Below, one piece after another: positions 8,672 to 17,833 of a stretch of DNA of 64,000 nt. Location of the stretch: assembly GCA_003298465.1 (NCBI GenBank), contig QNGA01000015.1, forward strand, positions 11,244-75,243, in the 5' to 3' direction. The stretch is from a halophilic archaeon (GTDB taxonomy: Archaea; Halobacteriota; Halobacteria; Halobacteriales; Haladaptataceae). Position numbers and translations under genes: made by a program. A model generated the notes under the pieces. The model was not told where the DNA came from, made no database searches, and saw nothing but the letters and a program-made list of their open reading frames with translations. Each line of letters opens with the position of its first letter. The stretch's first letter is position 1.

Positions 8672-10351
8672 CTACGAATGTGCTGTTTCTTGCTCAAACT
8701 TCTGAATCATTGTATCGGTCCCTGCCACCAAGACGGTATCTTCTTCGCCAATGCAGGCCGTCTTTTCCGTCCGAAACGTCCCGTTGTGTTCGACGCCGAC
8801 AAGTACCCAGCCGGTCTCCGCTCCTTGATTAGCCTCGGCGATCGACTGATCGGCAAATGGTTTCGCGTTCGCTCGAATAAGTCGGATCTGACTCACCGGG
8901 GAGACGATATCCTCTCCGTACACCTCGCGGGCAAGCAGCCGGGCTGTCGTCCGCTGGATCGAGAGGACGTAATCGGCACCGGCACTGAAAGCAGTCCGTA
9001 CGTTCTCAGTGTCAGTCACACGTGCGAGGATTTCGATGTCGTCGGTCAGGGACCGAGCGAGCGCGATCGCCAGTAGCGTAGTCGCGTCGTCGGTGACGGT
9101 GACGATCAGTGCCGTCGCGTCTTCAATGCCCGCTACCGTCAACGTTTCTGGGTCGCCGATATCGCCGATGATGTCGACTTCCTCGTAGTCCTCGATATCA
9201 ACCGTCGTGACTGAAACGTCGCCTGGGAGGGCGTCGATTGCGGCCCGTCCACCCTCGCCCACACCGGCGATAATGATGTTTGTGTGTTCGCGGGTCGAGC
9301 GGACTCCTGACACCTCCGCACGCACATCCTCGATCGCATCTTCGGGGCCGGCGACGACGAGTACCGTGTTCGGCGTGAGTCGGTTGGTTGGGGCCGGCGG
9401 GAGCCGAAGGTCACCGTCGAACCAACCGGCTACTAGCGTGAGCCGCGGGTGTTCAACGAACAATGTGTCGTGCACCGCGACACCATGCAACGGGCTATCT
9501 CGGCGGATGAGGATTTCTCGGAGTTCGATATCCCCGTCGATGGACATTCCCTCAGGAACCGTGATCGACGTGACAGCCTTGTGAGCGAGACGACGACCGA
9601 TAAGGGCATGCGGGGCGACGGCGGTATCGACACCCACCTGTTCAAGCGCCCGGTTCTGCTTTGATGACTCCGTGAGAGTAACAACACGAAGAGTTTCGTT
9701 CAGTTCCAATGCGGTCAGTACGATGCTGGTATTCCGGTTGCCTGCGTCGGCGATGATCAGCGCTGCGTCATCGATAGATGCCCGTTGCAAGGTGTCCGAG
9801 TTCTCGGAATTGCCGTGGATGACCTGATAGCCATCATCGGAGAGCCGCTGAGCTTCCTCCTCGTCAGACTCGATAAGAACATAGTCGAGTCCTAGCCGTT
9901 CGAGTTCGTCGAGGAGCACATCACTGTCACGTCGGTACTCAGCAATAACAACGTGATCAGTCTTCGGGGTCAGGCGCTCGTCGAGAGGGACAGGCGTGCG
10001 CTTGAATAGCGGGATGATGAGTACCCGCAGCGTGAAGAAGCCGATAGCGATCCCTGACAGCTGCATCAGCACCACTAGTCCGTTCATCCAGGGCGTCTCC
10101 CATGGGGCGTCGGCGCCATACCCGGTCGTGGTCATCGTTTCGACGACTGTCTGGAACGACCGGAATACAGAGTGCTGTTCGCCCTCAAGTGTTCGCATCC
10201 CCCAATTATAGACGACAGTATAAAACAGAATGATGCCGGACAGCCCGAGTACGTAGAGGATGATTAGCCGCTGGCGGCGTGACAGATCGCCGAGCGACCG
10301 AACATCTTGGAAATCACGAAGTATCCTCACAGTTGCGTCCCCGCTGTTCAA
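8672..10351 (-). CDS. Potassium channel with two RCK (TrkA-N/TrkA-C) units
   Basis: 559 residues. Two membrane helices (about 29-48 and 90-112) flank a pore loop with MTTTGYGADAPW. Two cytoplasmic RCK units follow: TrkA-N about 130-250 with HVVIAEYRRDSDVLLDEL, TrkA-C about 255-335, a second TrkA-N from about 345 with IIIAGVGEGGRAAIDAL, and a second TrkA-C about 470-555. This is the layout of MthK-like and related ligand-gated K+ channels in the cytoplasmic membrane. The usual TxGYGD filter ends in Ala here instead of Asp. RCK domains bind NAD(H), Ca2+ or c-di-AMP; the c-di-AMP synthase gene lies 4 kb away. Confidence 0.85.
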   Translation of the reverse strand: MNSGDATVRILRDFQDVRSLGDLSRRQRLIILYVLGLSGIILFYTVVYNWGMRTLEGEQHSVFRSFQTVVETMTTTGYGADAPWETPWMNGLVVLMQLSGIAIGFFTLRVLIIPLFKRTPVPLDERLTPKTDHVVIAEYRRDSDVLLDELERLGLDYVLIESDEEEAQRLSDDGYQVIHGNSENSDTLQRASIDDAALIIADAGNRNTSIVLTALELNETLRVVTLTESSKQNRALEQVGVDTAVAPHALIGRRLAHKAVTSITVPEGMSIDGDIELREILIRRDSPLHGVAVHDTLFVEHPRLTLVAGWFDGDLRLPPAPTNRLTPNTVLVVAGPEDAIEDVRAEVSGVRSTREHTNIIIAGVGEGGRAAIDALPGDVSVTTVDIEDYEEVDIIGDIGDPETLTVAGIEDATALIVTVTDDATTLLAIALARSLTDDIEILARVTDTENVRTAFSAGADYVLSIQRTTARLLAREVYGEDIVSPVSQIRLIRANAKPFADQSIAEANQGAETGWVLVGVEHNGTFRTEKTACIGEEDTVLVAGTDTMIQKFEQETAHS

Positions 10352-10439
10352 CCGCTGGTACTCTATCGAAGATTAAAAACCCGGTGTGTGACTTAATCGG
10401 TCAAGGGTTGAAACTATACTACTGAGAGGCTGTCGGTCC

Positions 10440-10475
10440 TTCCCGCTGCGGAAAAACCTCGGGTAAGCCCCGAGG
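10440..10475. repeat. Double hairpin, solo IS200/IS605-like end or terminator
   Basis: Two successive hairpins: TTCC...GGAA (10440-10453), then CCTCGGG (10457-10463) pairing with CCCGAGG (10469-10475) across a five-base loop. The order and spacing match the double hairpin after the TnpB remnant at 20493-20529. It lies just past the 3' end of the small membrane gene at 10480 and could serve as its terminator. Confidence 0.45.
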
Positions 10476-10479
10476 CGAT

Positions 10480-10671
10480 TCACAGGTATGGCAAACGGGA
10501 CTTGCCCAGAAGTTCAAGACCCCAGATAAAGAACAGCAACAGCGATACGATCACGCCGACACGTGAAAAGAATATTGCACCATTGACCACTATTATAATT
10601 AATTCAACTAATAACCCAATGAGAAGGATAACAGCAATGCGGGAAAACCAGTACGCCCAATTCTCCTCCAT
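10480..10671 (-). CDS. Small two-helix membrane protein, unknown
   Basis: About 63 residues starting MEENWAYWFSRIAVILLIGL. Two hydrophobic helices (IAVILLIGLLVELIIIVV and VGVIVSLLLFFIWGLELL) end in a short basic tail. No family was recognised. The ATG at 10671 precedes the first helix; the frame stays open to 10710. It may be a small regulatory subunit or a spurious frame. Confidence 0.45.
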   Translation of the reverse strand: MEENWAYWFSRIAVILLIGLLVELIIIVVNGAIFFSRVGVIVSLLLFFIWGLELLGKSRLPYL

Positions 10672-10750
10672 ATTAATCACTTGTAGATGGAGAATGGTAA
10701 AGAATAGCATTCATGATCTACTCAGAAGCAGTGTCCCAAGAAGAGCTGGC

Positions 10751-10948
10751 TCAGCGGTCCATGAGTAATCGGAGATGCATCACTGGTCGGCTGGAGACAA
10801 GCTTTCTACTCCAATCGTGAACAGCCTTTCGCAACCGCTGGACACCAGATTCTTCAATCTCTGAAAGGGTCTTCGAAGGCGATAATCCGGCAAAGTGGAG
10901 GCGAGTACCAAGCTCCATCAGTTCGATCGGTATCCACTTGCGCTCCAT
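10751..10948 (-). pseudogene. IS6-family transposase, N-terminal fragment
   Basis: The frame reads IPIELMELGTRLHFAGLSPS, then KTLSEIEESGVQRLRKAVHDW. This matches the start of haloarchaeal IS6 transposases (L-M-x-L-x-x-x-x-H-x-A-G-L-S-x-S-x-T...R-x-x-V-H-x-W). The DDE catalytic core is missing, and homology appears to continue briefly in another frame before ending. It is a dead fragment. Confidence 0.65.
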
Positions 10949-11104
10949 AAATTCTCACTCGATCCAGTCACTACGACCGTTGAGACAGGCGATATCTGCC
11001 ATCAGCCAGCCGAAACTTGCTCAGTTTCATTTTCCCTTAACTTTAACTATACACGACCAGTTTTGAGGCCTAAAGATTGATGTCGGATAGGTAAAATCCT
11101 ATCC

Positions 11105-11113
11105 TAGGAGGGG
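11105..11113 (+). promoter_or_regulatory. Strong Shine-Dalgarno before a GTG start
   Basis: TAGGAGGGG ends four bases before the GTG at 11118. Most genes here look leaderless, so this clear ribosome binding site is unusual, and it fixes the start of the following small gene. Confidence 0.6.
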
Positions 11114-11117
11114 TTCA

Positions 11118-11408
11118 GTGTCACGGGCAGAATTTATTAAGGCACTTAAAGCGGTGATTATTTTACTTATCACAATGAGTGCAGCATTCCTCGGAATGTT
11201 ATTCGTTCTCTCTACTCCTGTAGAGACAATCCAAACTCCACAGAAACATCAGAATAAGCTACTATTTGATAAAGAGAAACTCACCATCTTCGTCTCTCAA
11301 ACACTGACTTCCGTCAATAATCTCTCTAACTGGACTTTGAGGGCAGATAGCATGAAGACCGACAAACATTACGAGAGGAAACTAACTCGAGACAGGGCAG
11401 AGAAATAA
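11118..11408 (+). CDS. Small membrane-anchored protein, unknown
   Basis: 96 residues starting at GTG behind a strong Shine-Dalgarno. One N-terminal membrane helix (VIILLITMSAAFLGMLFVL) is followed by a hydrophilic, lysine-rich domain. The net charge is basic, unlike most haloarchaeal proteins, and the base composition is AT-rich, which points to recent acquisition. No domain was recognised. Its 3' end overlaps the convergent beta-helix gene by 27 bases. Confidence 0.5.
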   Translation: MSRAEFIKALKAVIILLITMSAAFLGMLFVLSTPVETIQTPQKHQNKLLFDKEKLTIFVSQTLTSVNNLSNWTLRADSMKTDKHYERKLTRDRAEK

Positions 11409-12080
11409 CGACTGCATCGGCAATTCAGTGACTGGATCGGCGGTAACGGATTCGGCATTACTTGACAGTCGCCCCCGTCCCCGTTTAACGTCGCCAGCAT
11501 AGTTGTTCTCGAAACGGTTGTCCGAGATCGCGACATTCCTACTGGCATTGTCGGTGACGACCCCGAACAGATTCCGTCGGATCTTTGACCGCGAGATTGA
11601 ACTGTGGACCGTGTTCCAGTAAGTGACTGCTTCGGCGTTGCCTCTTGCAGTGATGTTCTGGACGGAGACTCGGGAGCTGTTCATCACATGGATACCGCGG
11701 TTCCAGCCGGTTACCGTGACGGCGCGTATAGTAACGTCTGTCACGGAATTGCCCTCAACGCGAATGCCGGTCGAGTTGGTCGCTCCGCGACCGTTGACGG
11801 TGTGCCCGAATCCATCAAGGACGACATTGTTCGCTCTGATGGTGATACAGCTGTCGGAGAGGCCAGCGCTTCCCCTGATGTCACGCCGGAGAGCATACTG
11901 CCCCGGTTCAGAGATTGTCGTACAGCTCGTGATGTTTGTGTACTCGGCACCGCTGGCGTTCCCGTCTGGAGACCCGATAAACCCATCAGTAATAAAGAGA
12001 ATGCTTCCAGCGATGATGCCGAGTGGGATGATGATAAGGAGGACGAGTTGCCGATTGGACAACGATAGAGCTTTGACCAT
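11382..12080 (-). CDS. Membrane-anchored parallel beta-helix (NosD-like) protein
   Basis: About 232 residues. An N-terminal helix (QLVLLIIIPLGIIAGSILFI) anchors an extracellular right-handed beta-helix. CITIRANNVVLDGFGHTVNG is the typical first rung of NosD/PbH1 proteins, followed by repeats such as GIRVEGNSVTDVTIRAVTVT and NRGIHVMNSSRVSVQNITAR. The frame runs up to a GTG at 12119; the ATG at 12080 keeps the membrane helix near the N-terminus. Such proteins often bind or cleave surface glycans, but no catalytic residues can be assigned. Confidence 0.7.
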   Translation of the reverse strand: MVKALSLSNRQLVLLIIIPLGIIAGSILFITDGFIGSPDGNASGAEYTNITSCTTISEPGQYALRRDIRGSAGLSDSCITIRANNVVLDGFGHTVNGRGATNSTGIRVEGNSVTDVTIRAVTVTGWNRGIHVMNSSRVSVQNITARGNAEAVTYWNTVHSSISRSKIRRNLFGVVTDNASRNVAISDNRFENNYAGDVKRGRGRLSSNAESVTADPVTELPMQSLFLCPVSS

Positions 12081-12397
12081 CGTGTCGTAGGCTTGCGACA
12101 GTCGATTCCAAAAAAGCACTCCTACTCATCCATTTGATGGCTTTAAGACGAAATACCGGTAGCAGATAACTAGTACCGGTACAGACGTCTTACTGGCATC
12201 TACTGTTGCAACTATTCAATAAAGACAGTGTGAGCTTCGTCTATCACTATTATAACTACCCATGATATGGTCAGTATAATATATGCCGATAATAGTATTA
12301 TTCATTTAAACTTCTAAAATCAGTAGTTGGTGGTGAGATATGAAACACGTGGATAGTAAGCCATAAAAGTCATGTTGAGAGTTGTATTGTTCGTATC

Positions 12398-13420
12398 ATG
12401 GATCGCTCGCTGATTTGGAGAACATTCTTTGGTTTTCTTCTTCTTATTCCCGTGTTCGGAGGTCTCTTCTTGTTTATTGACGTTGACAGAGTTCTTACGG
12501 CCCTCCAGCAAGCCGAGCAGACGGTTATTGTGTTTGTGTTGCTGACGACGATTGGATGGTTGTTTGCCTGGAGTCTCTCCCTACGAACGGTGCTTCGGAC
12601 ATTAGATGTCTCACTGTCTATTCCGCGTTCATTCTTCCTCTTTTCAGGTGCAACCTTCTCAAATAATGTGACACCGTTCGGTCAAGCAGGTGGTGAGCCG
12701 ATCACTGCCTATTTGATCTCGCGCACATCGAAAACGAGGTATGAAACGGGATTAGCCGCTATCGCAAGTGTTGATACTCTTAATTTCGTTCCGTCGTTTC
12801 TCTTTGCTGTGGTCGGGATTAGCTACTACGCAATTGCATTGTCCCTCACCTCTCATATGAAGCTCGCCGCCGTTTTTCTCGGCGGCCTTGGACTCATCAT
12901 CGTTGGCGGTGGCTATTATCTCTGGACGTCTCGACCAGCCATAGAACGCTATCTCTCTGCAGGACTTACTCGTGTGATGCGCCAAGTAGCGAGCATTGTT
13001 CCACGTATCTCTGCACCTAGCCGGGAGACGATTTCGGACCGTATCAATCACTTTACTCAGACAATCGAGCGTATTGGGACGAATCCAATACAACTTGTCA
13101 TGGCACTCGGCTATTCCAGTGCTGGCTGGTTATTCCAAGCAGGCGCCCTCTGGCTAGCATTCTATGCCATTGGAGCAACCATCCCCTTTGCTGTCGTGTT
13201 GTTTGCGATTCCGATTAGTGCTATCGCCGGAGTAACGCCGCTGCCCGGTGGGGCGGGCGGGATTGAATCGGTCCTTGTTGCACTGTTAGTCTCGACAACG
13301 AGTATCGAGTCCGCACTCATTGTTGCTGCAGTCATCATCTTCCGTGGCCTCGTCTATTGGGTCCCAACCGTAATTGGTGGAAGTGTGCTTGCAGTTGTAA
13401 CGGCTAGAAGAGTCACTTAG
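12398..13420 (+). CDS. LPG synthase TM-like (UPF0104) membrane protein
   Basis: 340 residues with about eight membrane helices. SGATFSNNVTPFGQAGGEP near residue 87 and GVTPLPGGAGGIESVLVAL near residue 285 are the two signature segments of the UPF0104/lysylphosphatidylglycerol synthase transmembrane family. In bacteria the membrane half of MprF flips aminoacylated lipids; stand-alone archaeal members may flip or transport lipids or glycolipids. No synthase domain is attached. It appears to be a single-gene transcript with an AT-rich upstream region. Confidence 0.78.
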   Translation: MDRSLIWRTFFGFLLLIPVFGGLFLFIDVDRVLTALQQAEQTVIVFVLLTTIGWLFAWSLSLRTVLRTLDVSLSIPRSFFLFSGATFSNNVTPFGQAGGEPITAYLISRTSKTRYETGLAAIASVDTLNFVPSFLFAVVGISYYAIALSLTSHMKLAAVFLGGLGLIIVGGGYYLWTSRPAIERYLSAGLTRVMRQVASIVPRISAPSRETISDRINHFTQTIERIGTNPIQLVMALGYSSAGWLFQAGALWLAFYAIGATIPFAVVLFAIPISAIAGVTPLPGGAGGIESVLVALLVSTTSIESALIVAAVIIFRGLVYWVPTVIGGSVLAVVTARRVT

Positions 13421-13756
13421 CGGGGGAGATAGCCGTAGCTTGTATGGAATTGTTTGAATTAAGATAGAGAGTTAGAGTAGCCAACTATCGTGTCCCCCAC
13501 TTAATTCCACAATCAGAATCACGGCGGTGTTTTTGTCCGCTATTGTTTTTAACATATTATTGTAGATTTATCTATCTGGGAAATTAATATTTCTCTATTA
13601 TATAGAAATATAGTTAGTAAGGCCAACTTCGTTTCGGGTTTTCACCGACAAAATGGACTATAAAATATCGTATAATGATTCGGATGGCTGGTTTAACACA
13701 CTCAATCTCGAGAAACCAGCACAACCATCAAATAGATACAGTCAATTGTAGGATGT
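13421..13756. other. AT-rich intergenic region, no gene seen
   Basis: Very AT-rich, with runs such as ATTATTGTAGATTTATC. No supported coding frame or strong repeat was seen. Confidence 0.5.
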
Positions 13757-14155
13757 ATGTGGTCTACCTCACCAGCAGTTGCAATTATGGGGTGGCTAGA
13801 GAAGGTGGCAAAAATTTTGCTTCACTTCGCATTCAATGGGTTACTGCTTATTAGTGCAGTGTTCGTGCTCTATACTGCTGGCGGAATAGTAAACAGTTTT
13901 GTCGGTTTGATGGATTTTCAATATCAGTTCCTATCGCTTCAGTCCGACCCGCTATTTACTACACTCACTGCTTTGATTGGGTGTTTAATTTGCGTCATTA
14001 CAGCTATAATTGTATTCCTCACTGCGTTTGCGGGCTATGACAACCGTAATTACGAAGTCGTCATTTTCTTCAGTTCTATTGGATTCGGTTTCGGTACTGG
14101 GGTCGTTCGATTCACTGCACCGGTCGCTGTTGATCTCCTCTTAGAGCTGCTCTAA
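13757..14155 (+). CDS. Membrane protein, unknown function
   Basis: 132 residues with three to four membrane segments (LHFAFNGLLLISAVFVLYTAG, TTLTALIGCLICVITAIIV, and a C-terminal pair around VVIFFSSIGFGFGTGVV). No recognisable domain. An ATG at 13787 (MGWLEKVAK) is an alternative start. It converges on dacZ. Confidence 0.6.
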   Translation: MWSTSPAVAIMGWLEKVAKILLHFAFNGLLLISAVFVLYTAGGIVNSFVGLMDFQYQFLSLQSDPLFTTLTALIGCLICVITAIIVFLTAFAGYDNRNYEVVIFFSSIGFGFGTGVVRFTAPVAVDLLLELL

Positions 14156-14534
14156 CGCCAATCTACACTTCATAGTATAAAATACATTAATTAAAACCCT
14201 CCGAAACATCCATCTAGCGCTCTCCGTCGATCCAAAAGGTAAGATGCCGAAGGTTTGTGACCGACAGCGCTGACGCTACCTTAAGGCAATTGCTCCTTCC
14301 GTGGTGACGACCTGAGATTATCTTCATTATATCGATCGACACGATCGGGTCATGATTTGATTACGGCTTTTGCCGAGACAAATACCACCTACTATATATT
14401 TAATTATATGTTTAAATCCTTATGTAATTTACTTGAGCAGGATGATGACGATTCAGCTATGCCGTGAACAGTACAGTGTTCTCGCCTGCAATGCATAGAA
14501 GTTCTATACAGTATGTCGAATCGCAGATAGAAAT
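14156..14534. other. AT-rich convergent intergenic region
   Basis: Lies between the 3' ends of the membrane gene at 13757 and dacZ. It holds AT-rich tracts such as ATATATTTAATTATATG and no credible coding frame; transcription from both sides probably ends here. Confidence 0.45.
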
Positions 14535-15341
14535 TTAGTACAATTCCGGATCAACATTAAAGATCATACTACCGTTTTTGAATCCGCGAACTCGTCCATC
14601 GCTTTCACTGAGGACAATCGTGACAGCGTCTGTTTCTTGGGTGATCGCCGCTGCTGCGTTATGGCGGGTCCCTAGCCCTTTTGGGATATCGAGATCTTCG
14701 ATGTCTGGTTCAAGATATCGGTATGCACTCACGATTTTGCCTGCATCTGAGATGATGAATGCACCATCAAGCCGGGAGAATTCCTTGAGCATAGTATCGA
14801 CAATTGGATCACCGATGTGCACATGCGATTTTTCAAACGGATTGTACGACAGCGACCGCGACATATTCACCACTGTTCCAGCATCTCCGATAGTGAAAAG
14901 TGCACCAACGGGATTTCCCTTTTGTCCGCTTTGCCCAAGACTAATCACTAGCTTAAGTGTGTTCCTGATAGCTGATTGGTCAGCATGTGATCCAGCGAAG
15001 AAATCGTATATACTAGGCGACTCTACCGAACTGGGATTAAAGCGCGTGACACAGTCAATATCGTCACTGAAGAGTTTCGCCGCACAAAGGACAGTATCAC
15101 CATCCGTAATGAAATTATGATCAAGTGCTCCTTCAACGCCAAACCGTAGACGCTCAGTGAGATCCTGAAATTCGATCGGTAGTTGAATAAATCGTTCTGC
15201 ATTAACGGTGTTTTCCTGTGCAACCACTACGGGATCAGTGTCTGAACGATACTTTGTGTAGATAGCCGAGCTAGGGCTAAACAAGAGAACAGCGTCACCA
15301 TCTCCACCGAATTCCTCAAATAACTCGCGTAATTCTGTCAT
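14535..15341 (-). CDS. dacZ: Diadenylate cyclase DacZ (DisA_N domain)
   Basis: 268 residues. The DisA_N catalytic domain fills the C-terminal half: DGAFIISDAGKIV carries the DGA motif at about residues 192-194, and GLGTRHNAAAAIT carries the RHx motif at about 226-228. The third residue of the bacterial RHR motif is Asn here. The enzyme joins two ATP molecules into c-di-AMP in the cytoplasm. The N-terminal half matches the archaeal DacZ form, not DisA or CdaA, and has no membrane helices. In haloarchaea c-di-AMP is linked to osmotic and potassium balance. Neighbours fit: an RCK_C + K+/H+ antiporter pair, a two-RCK channel and TrkAH. Confidence 0.88.
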   Translation of the reverse strand: MTELRELFEEFGGDGDAVLLFSPSSAIYTKYRSDTDPVVVAQENTVNAERFIQLPIEFQDLTERLRFGVEGALDHNFITDGDTVLCAAKLFSDDIDCVTRFNPSSVESPSIYDFFAGSHADQSAIRNTLKLVISLGQSGQKGNPVGALFTIGDAGTVVNMSRSLSYNPFEKSHVHIGDPIVDTMLKEFSRLDGAFIISDAGKIVSAYRYLEPDIEDLDIPKGLGTRHNAAAAITQETDAVTIVLSESDGRVRGFKNGSMIFNVDPELY

Positions 15342-15534
15342 TCAACCAATCGTGCTACTGCTAGGTTCGCGGGGTGTTACTATAGTCCTCCGGTAGAGTG
15401 TCACAGTCAGTTCTATTCTTCCATAAATGAATTTAGATAATTGCTACATGAATGCAGAAACTGAACACACAATTGATTAGAAGAGAGTTGAAAATGGTAG
15501 TCGTCGAAAATAGCTGATAGGCAAGAGGGCGACC

Positions 15535-15816
15535 CTACTGAGATGTCCGATAGTCAGCAACAGCGTCGTGAATTTCGCGTGCTTTGACTCGTCCATGCGC
15601 GAGCGCCGGCGTAATTACCGACGTCTGGTATCGTAACTTCGATTCCCCATGACTACTGGTTTCGGCATGGGAAAGAACAGCGAGAAGCATTCCATTACCA
15701 TATCGATATTCGATTGATTCATCGACTGTTTTCGACCGAATACCCTCTACCTCCGAGGAGATAATCTGGTGTGCGTCCGCTGTTTCGAGAGTGAGATAGA
15801 TAGTCTTGAAACTCAT
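15535..15816 (-). CDS. Conserved haloarchaeal protein, unknown
   Basis: About 93 residues starting MSFKTIYLTLETADAHQIIS. It is mixed alpha/beta in character, without membrane segments or cysteine motifs. It has an acidic, haloarchaeal composition, which supports it being a real gene. No domain was recognised. It lies between dacZ and the antiporter pair. An earlier in-frame ATG at 15834 is possible. Confidence 0.6.
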   Translation of the reverse strand: MSFKTIYLTLETADAHQIISSEVEGIRSKTVDESIEYRYGNGMLLAVLSHAETSSHGESKLRYQTSVITPALAHGRVKAREIHDAVADYRTSQ

Positions 15817-15990
15817 TACCGCCTCGTTCGACACGCTCAGACTTAACTACCAGGCGTTGAAGATACCACCGTAGGATTCGAAGATGCTCTCGAGATCATA
15901 GTGAGAAACGATATTATACACGAGGCGCGGTAGAGAGATGACCTCATGAACACATGACGTTTATCATATTCCGGCCTACTGTATGTACTC

Positions 15991-16488
15991 ATGACGATTT
16001 ACGAGGCCGAGGTTCCGGGGGTCGGGCATAAATTCGAACTCGAACTTGATGGAGACTCGCGGTTGATCGTAATTCTCCATCACGACGGAAAACGGGAACT
16101 CTACCTTCGCCCTGAAGAGAACGCAGATAGTCAGAAACTGTTTGATCTCCCAGGGAAGCGTGCCCGTCAACTCGGGTCAATTCTCGAAGGAGCATACTTC
16201 CAGCCCGTCGAGATGGACGAAATTCAAGTCCCGATGGGAGAAGCAATCATCGAGTGGAATGAGATCAGTCCTGAGTCGACGTTAGTCGGGCAATCACTCC
16301 AGGAAGCAAATATCCGTGACCGAATCGGTGTATCTGTGATCGCGATTCAACGTGGTGATGAAACCATCGGGAATCCACAACCGGACACCGTTATTCAAGC
16401 AGATGATATCCTTGTCACTCTAGGGATGCGAGACGAACAGCAAGCATTCATTGAAGTCGCTAATCAGACGGATGATCAAGACGTCTAA
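15991..16488 (+). CDS. RCK_C (TrkA-C) regulatory subunit, KhtT-like
   Basis: 165 residues. The N-terminal half (MTIYEAEVPGVGHKFELEL) matches the KhtT-type N-domain, and the C-terminal half (about 80-155) is a TrkA-C/RCK_C domain with GQSLQEANIRDRIGVSVIAI and DDILVTLGMRDEQQAF. In Bacillus, KhtT gates the KhtU potassium/proton antiporter; RCK_C domains of this class can bind c-di-AMP. The stop is two bases before the antiporter start, so the pair forms an operon. Confidence 0.85.
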   Translation: MTIYEAEVPGVGHKFELELDGDSRLIVILHHDGKRELYLRPEENADSQKLFDLPGKRARQLGSILEGAYFQPVEMDEIQVPMGEAIIEWNEISPESTLVGQSLQEANIRDRIGVSVIAIQRGDETIGNPQPDTVIQADDILVTLGMRDEQQAFIEVANQTDDQDV

Positions 16489-16490
16489 GA

Positions 16491-17678
16491 ATGGCAGAGA
16501 CGCTACTGCTTGAAGCCGGAATTGCACTCACTGGTATCGCCATCGCAGGGACGGTCGCTAACCGAATCGGTCTCTCCGTTATCCCCGCCTACATCCTCGT
16601 TGGTATTCTTATTGGTCCGAACGAGCCGTCATCGATCGCCGGAATATCGCTCACGCTTGTTGAAGACCGCGAGTTCATCGAGGTTCTGTCCGAACTTGGC
16701 ATCGTCTTTCTCCTGTTTTTTCTCGGCCTTGAGTTCAGTATCTCACAACTCCTGAACGACAAAACACGGATTGTGAAAGCTGGAACAGTCGACTTTTTCG
16801 TCAACTTCGGGCTCGGGATTGCTCTCGGCCTCGTGTTCGGGTTCTCGATAGTTGAAACATTGTTTGTCGCCGGGATTGTATATATTTCTTCGAGTGCAGT
16901 TATTACAAAGTCGCTAACGGAAAACGGGTGGATTGCCAATCCAGAGAGCAGTCCAATATTAGGGACATTGGTGTTCGAAGACATCCTCATCGCAATCTAT
17001 CTTGCAGTATTATCGGCAGCCGTTCTCGGCAGCGGTTCCATCACGGAGGTAGTGACTGCTATTGGAACGGCGTTCGGCTTCCTCGGCGCCCTGACGATTG
17101 TTGCGTGGTACGGCACGGAAATGGTAGAACAAGCGTTCGATGTCTCATCTGATGAACTATTCCTGCTTCGCATCCTCGGGACGACAACGCTTATCGCCGG
17201 TGCCGCACTCGCTATCGGTCTGAGTGAAGCCGTGGCGGCGTTCTTCGTCGGCACCGCATTCAGTAACACCGACCACACAGAACGTATCGAGAATGTCGTC
17301 GCTCCCACCCGGGACTTCTTTGCTGCTGTGTTCTTTTTCGCAATCGGCCTGACGACCGACGTGATGGTGATTGGTGACGTCGTGCTGTTGCTTGTCGGAG
17401 CTGTTGTCGTCACGACTATCGGAAAGGCTGTAAGTGGTACTCTCTCTGGTCGAGTGTATGGCCTCGATAGAAAAAGATCGCTCCGCGTCGGCCTCGGGTT
17501 AGTCCCGCGAGGAGAGTTCTCGCTCGTCATCGCGGCGTTAGCTGCCGGGTCGGGAATGGAGACACTCCAATCGGTGATTCCACCGTTCGCCGTCGGCTAT
17601 GTGCTAATAATGAGTATTCTCGGAACAGTTCTCATCCAGCACGCTGATAGCATTAACAGTATGATCTCCGGTGGATAG
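16491..17678 (+). CDS. CPA2-family cation/proton antiporter (KefB/KhtU-like)
   Basis: 395 residues with about 11-12 membrane helices and no attached RCK domain. FLLFFLGLEFSISQLL, SSSAVITKSLTENGW and LGLVPRGEFSLVIAALA are conserved CPA2 segments. It would exchange K+ (or Na+) for H+ in the cytoplasmic membrane. The separate RCK_C partner encoded just upstream supplies the gating domain, as in KhtTU. The genomic link with dacZ suggests c-di-AMP control of K+ efflux, by analogy with bacterial CpaA. Confidence 0.88.
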   Translation: MAETLLLEAGIALTGIAIAGTVANRIGLSVIPAYILVGILIGPNEPSSIAGISLTLVEDREFIEVLSELGIVFLLFFLGLEFSISQLLNDKTRIVKAGTVDFFVNFGLGIALGLVFGFSIVETLFVAGIVYISSSAVITKSLTENGWIANPESSPILGTLVFEDILIAIYLAVLSAAVLGSGSITEVVTAIGTAFGFLGALTIVAWYGTEMVEQAFDVSSDELFLLRILGTTTLIAGAALAIGLSEAVAAFFVGTAFSNTDHTERIENVVAPTRDFFAAVFFFAIGLTTDVMVIGDVVLLLVGAVVVTTIGKAVSGTLSGRVYGLDRKRSLRVGLGLVPRGEFSLVIAALAAGSGMETLQSVIPPFAVGYVLIMSILGTVLIQHADSINSMISGG

Positions 17679-17833
17679 AGCAACGTTCCTCCAAAATATC
17701 TATGTTTCCCTATCCTCCTAGAGGACTGCTCTGGGGCCTGTATGAGAGCCACTGAGCCAGATAAGGCACTATAGTAGTCACAGTTACTCAGGAAGTTAGA
17801 ATTCGCTAATCTGTTCTGTGGTAAGTGGGGTTG

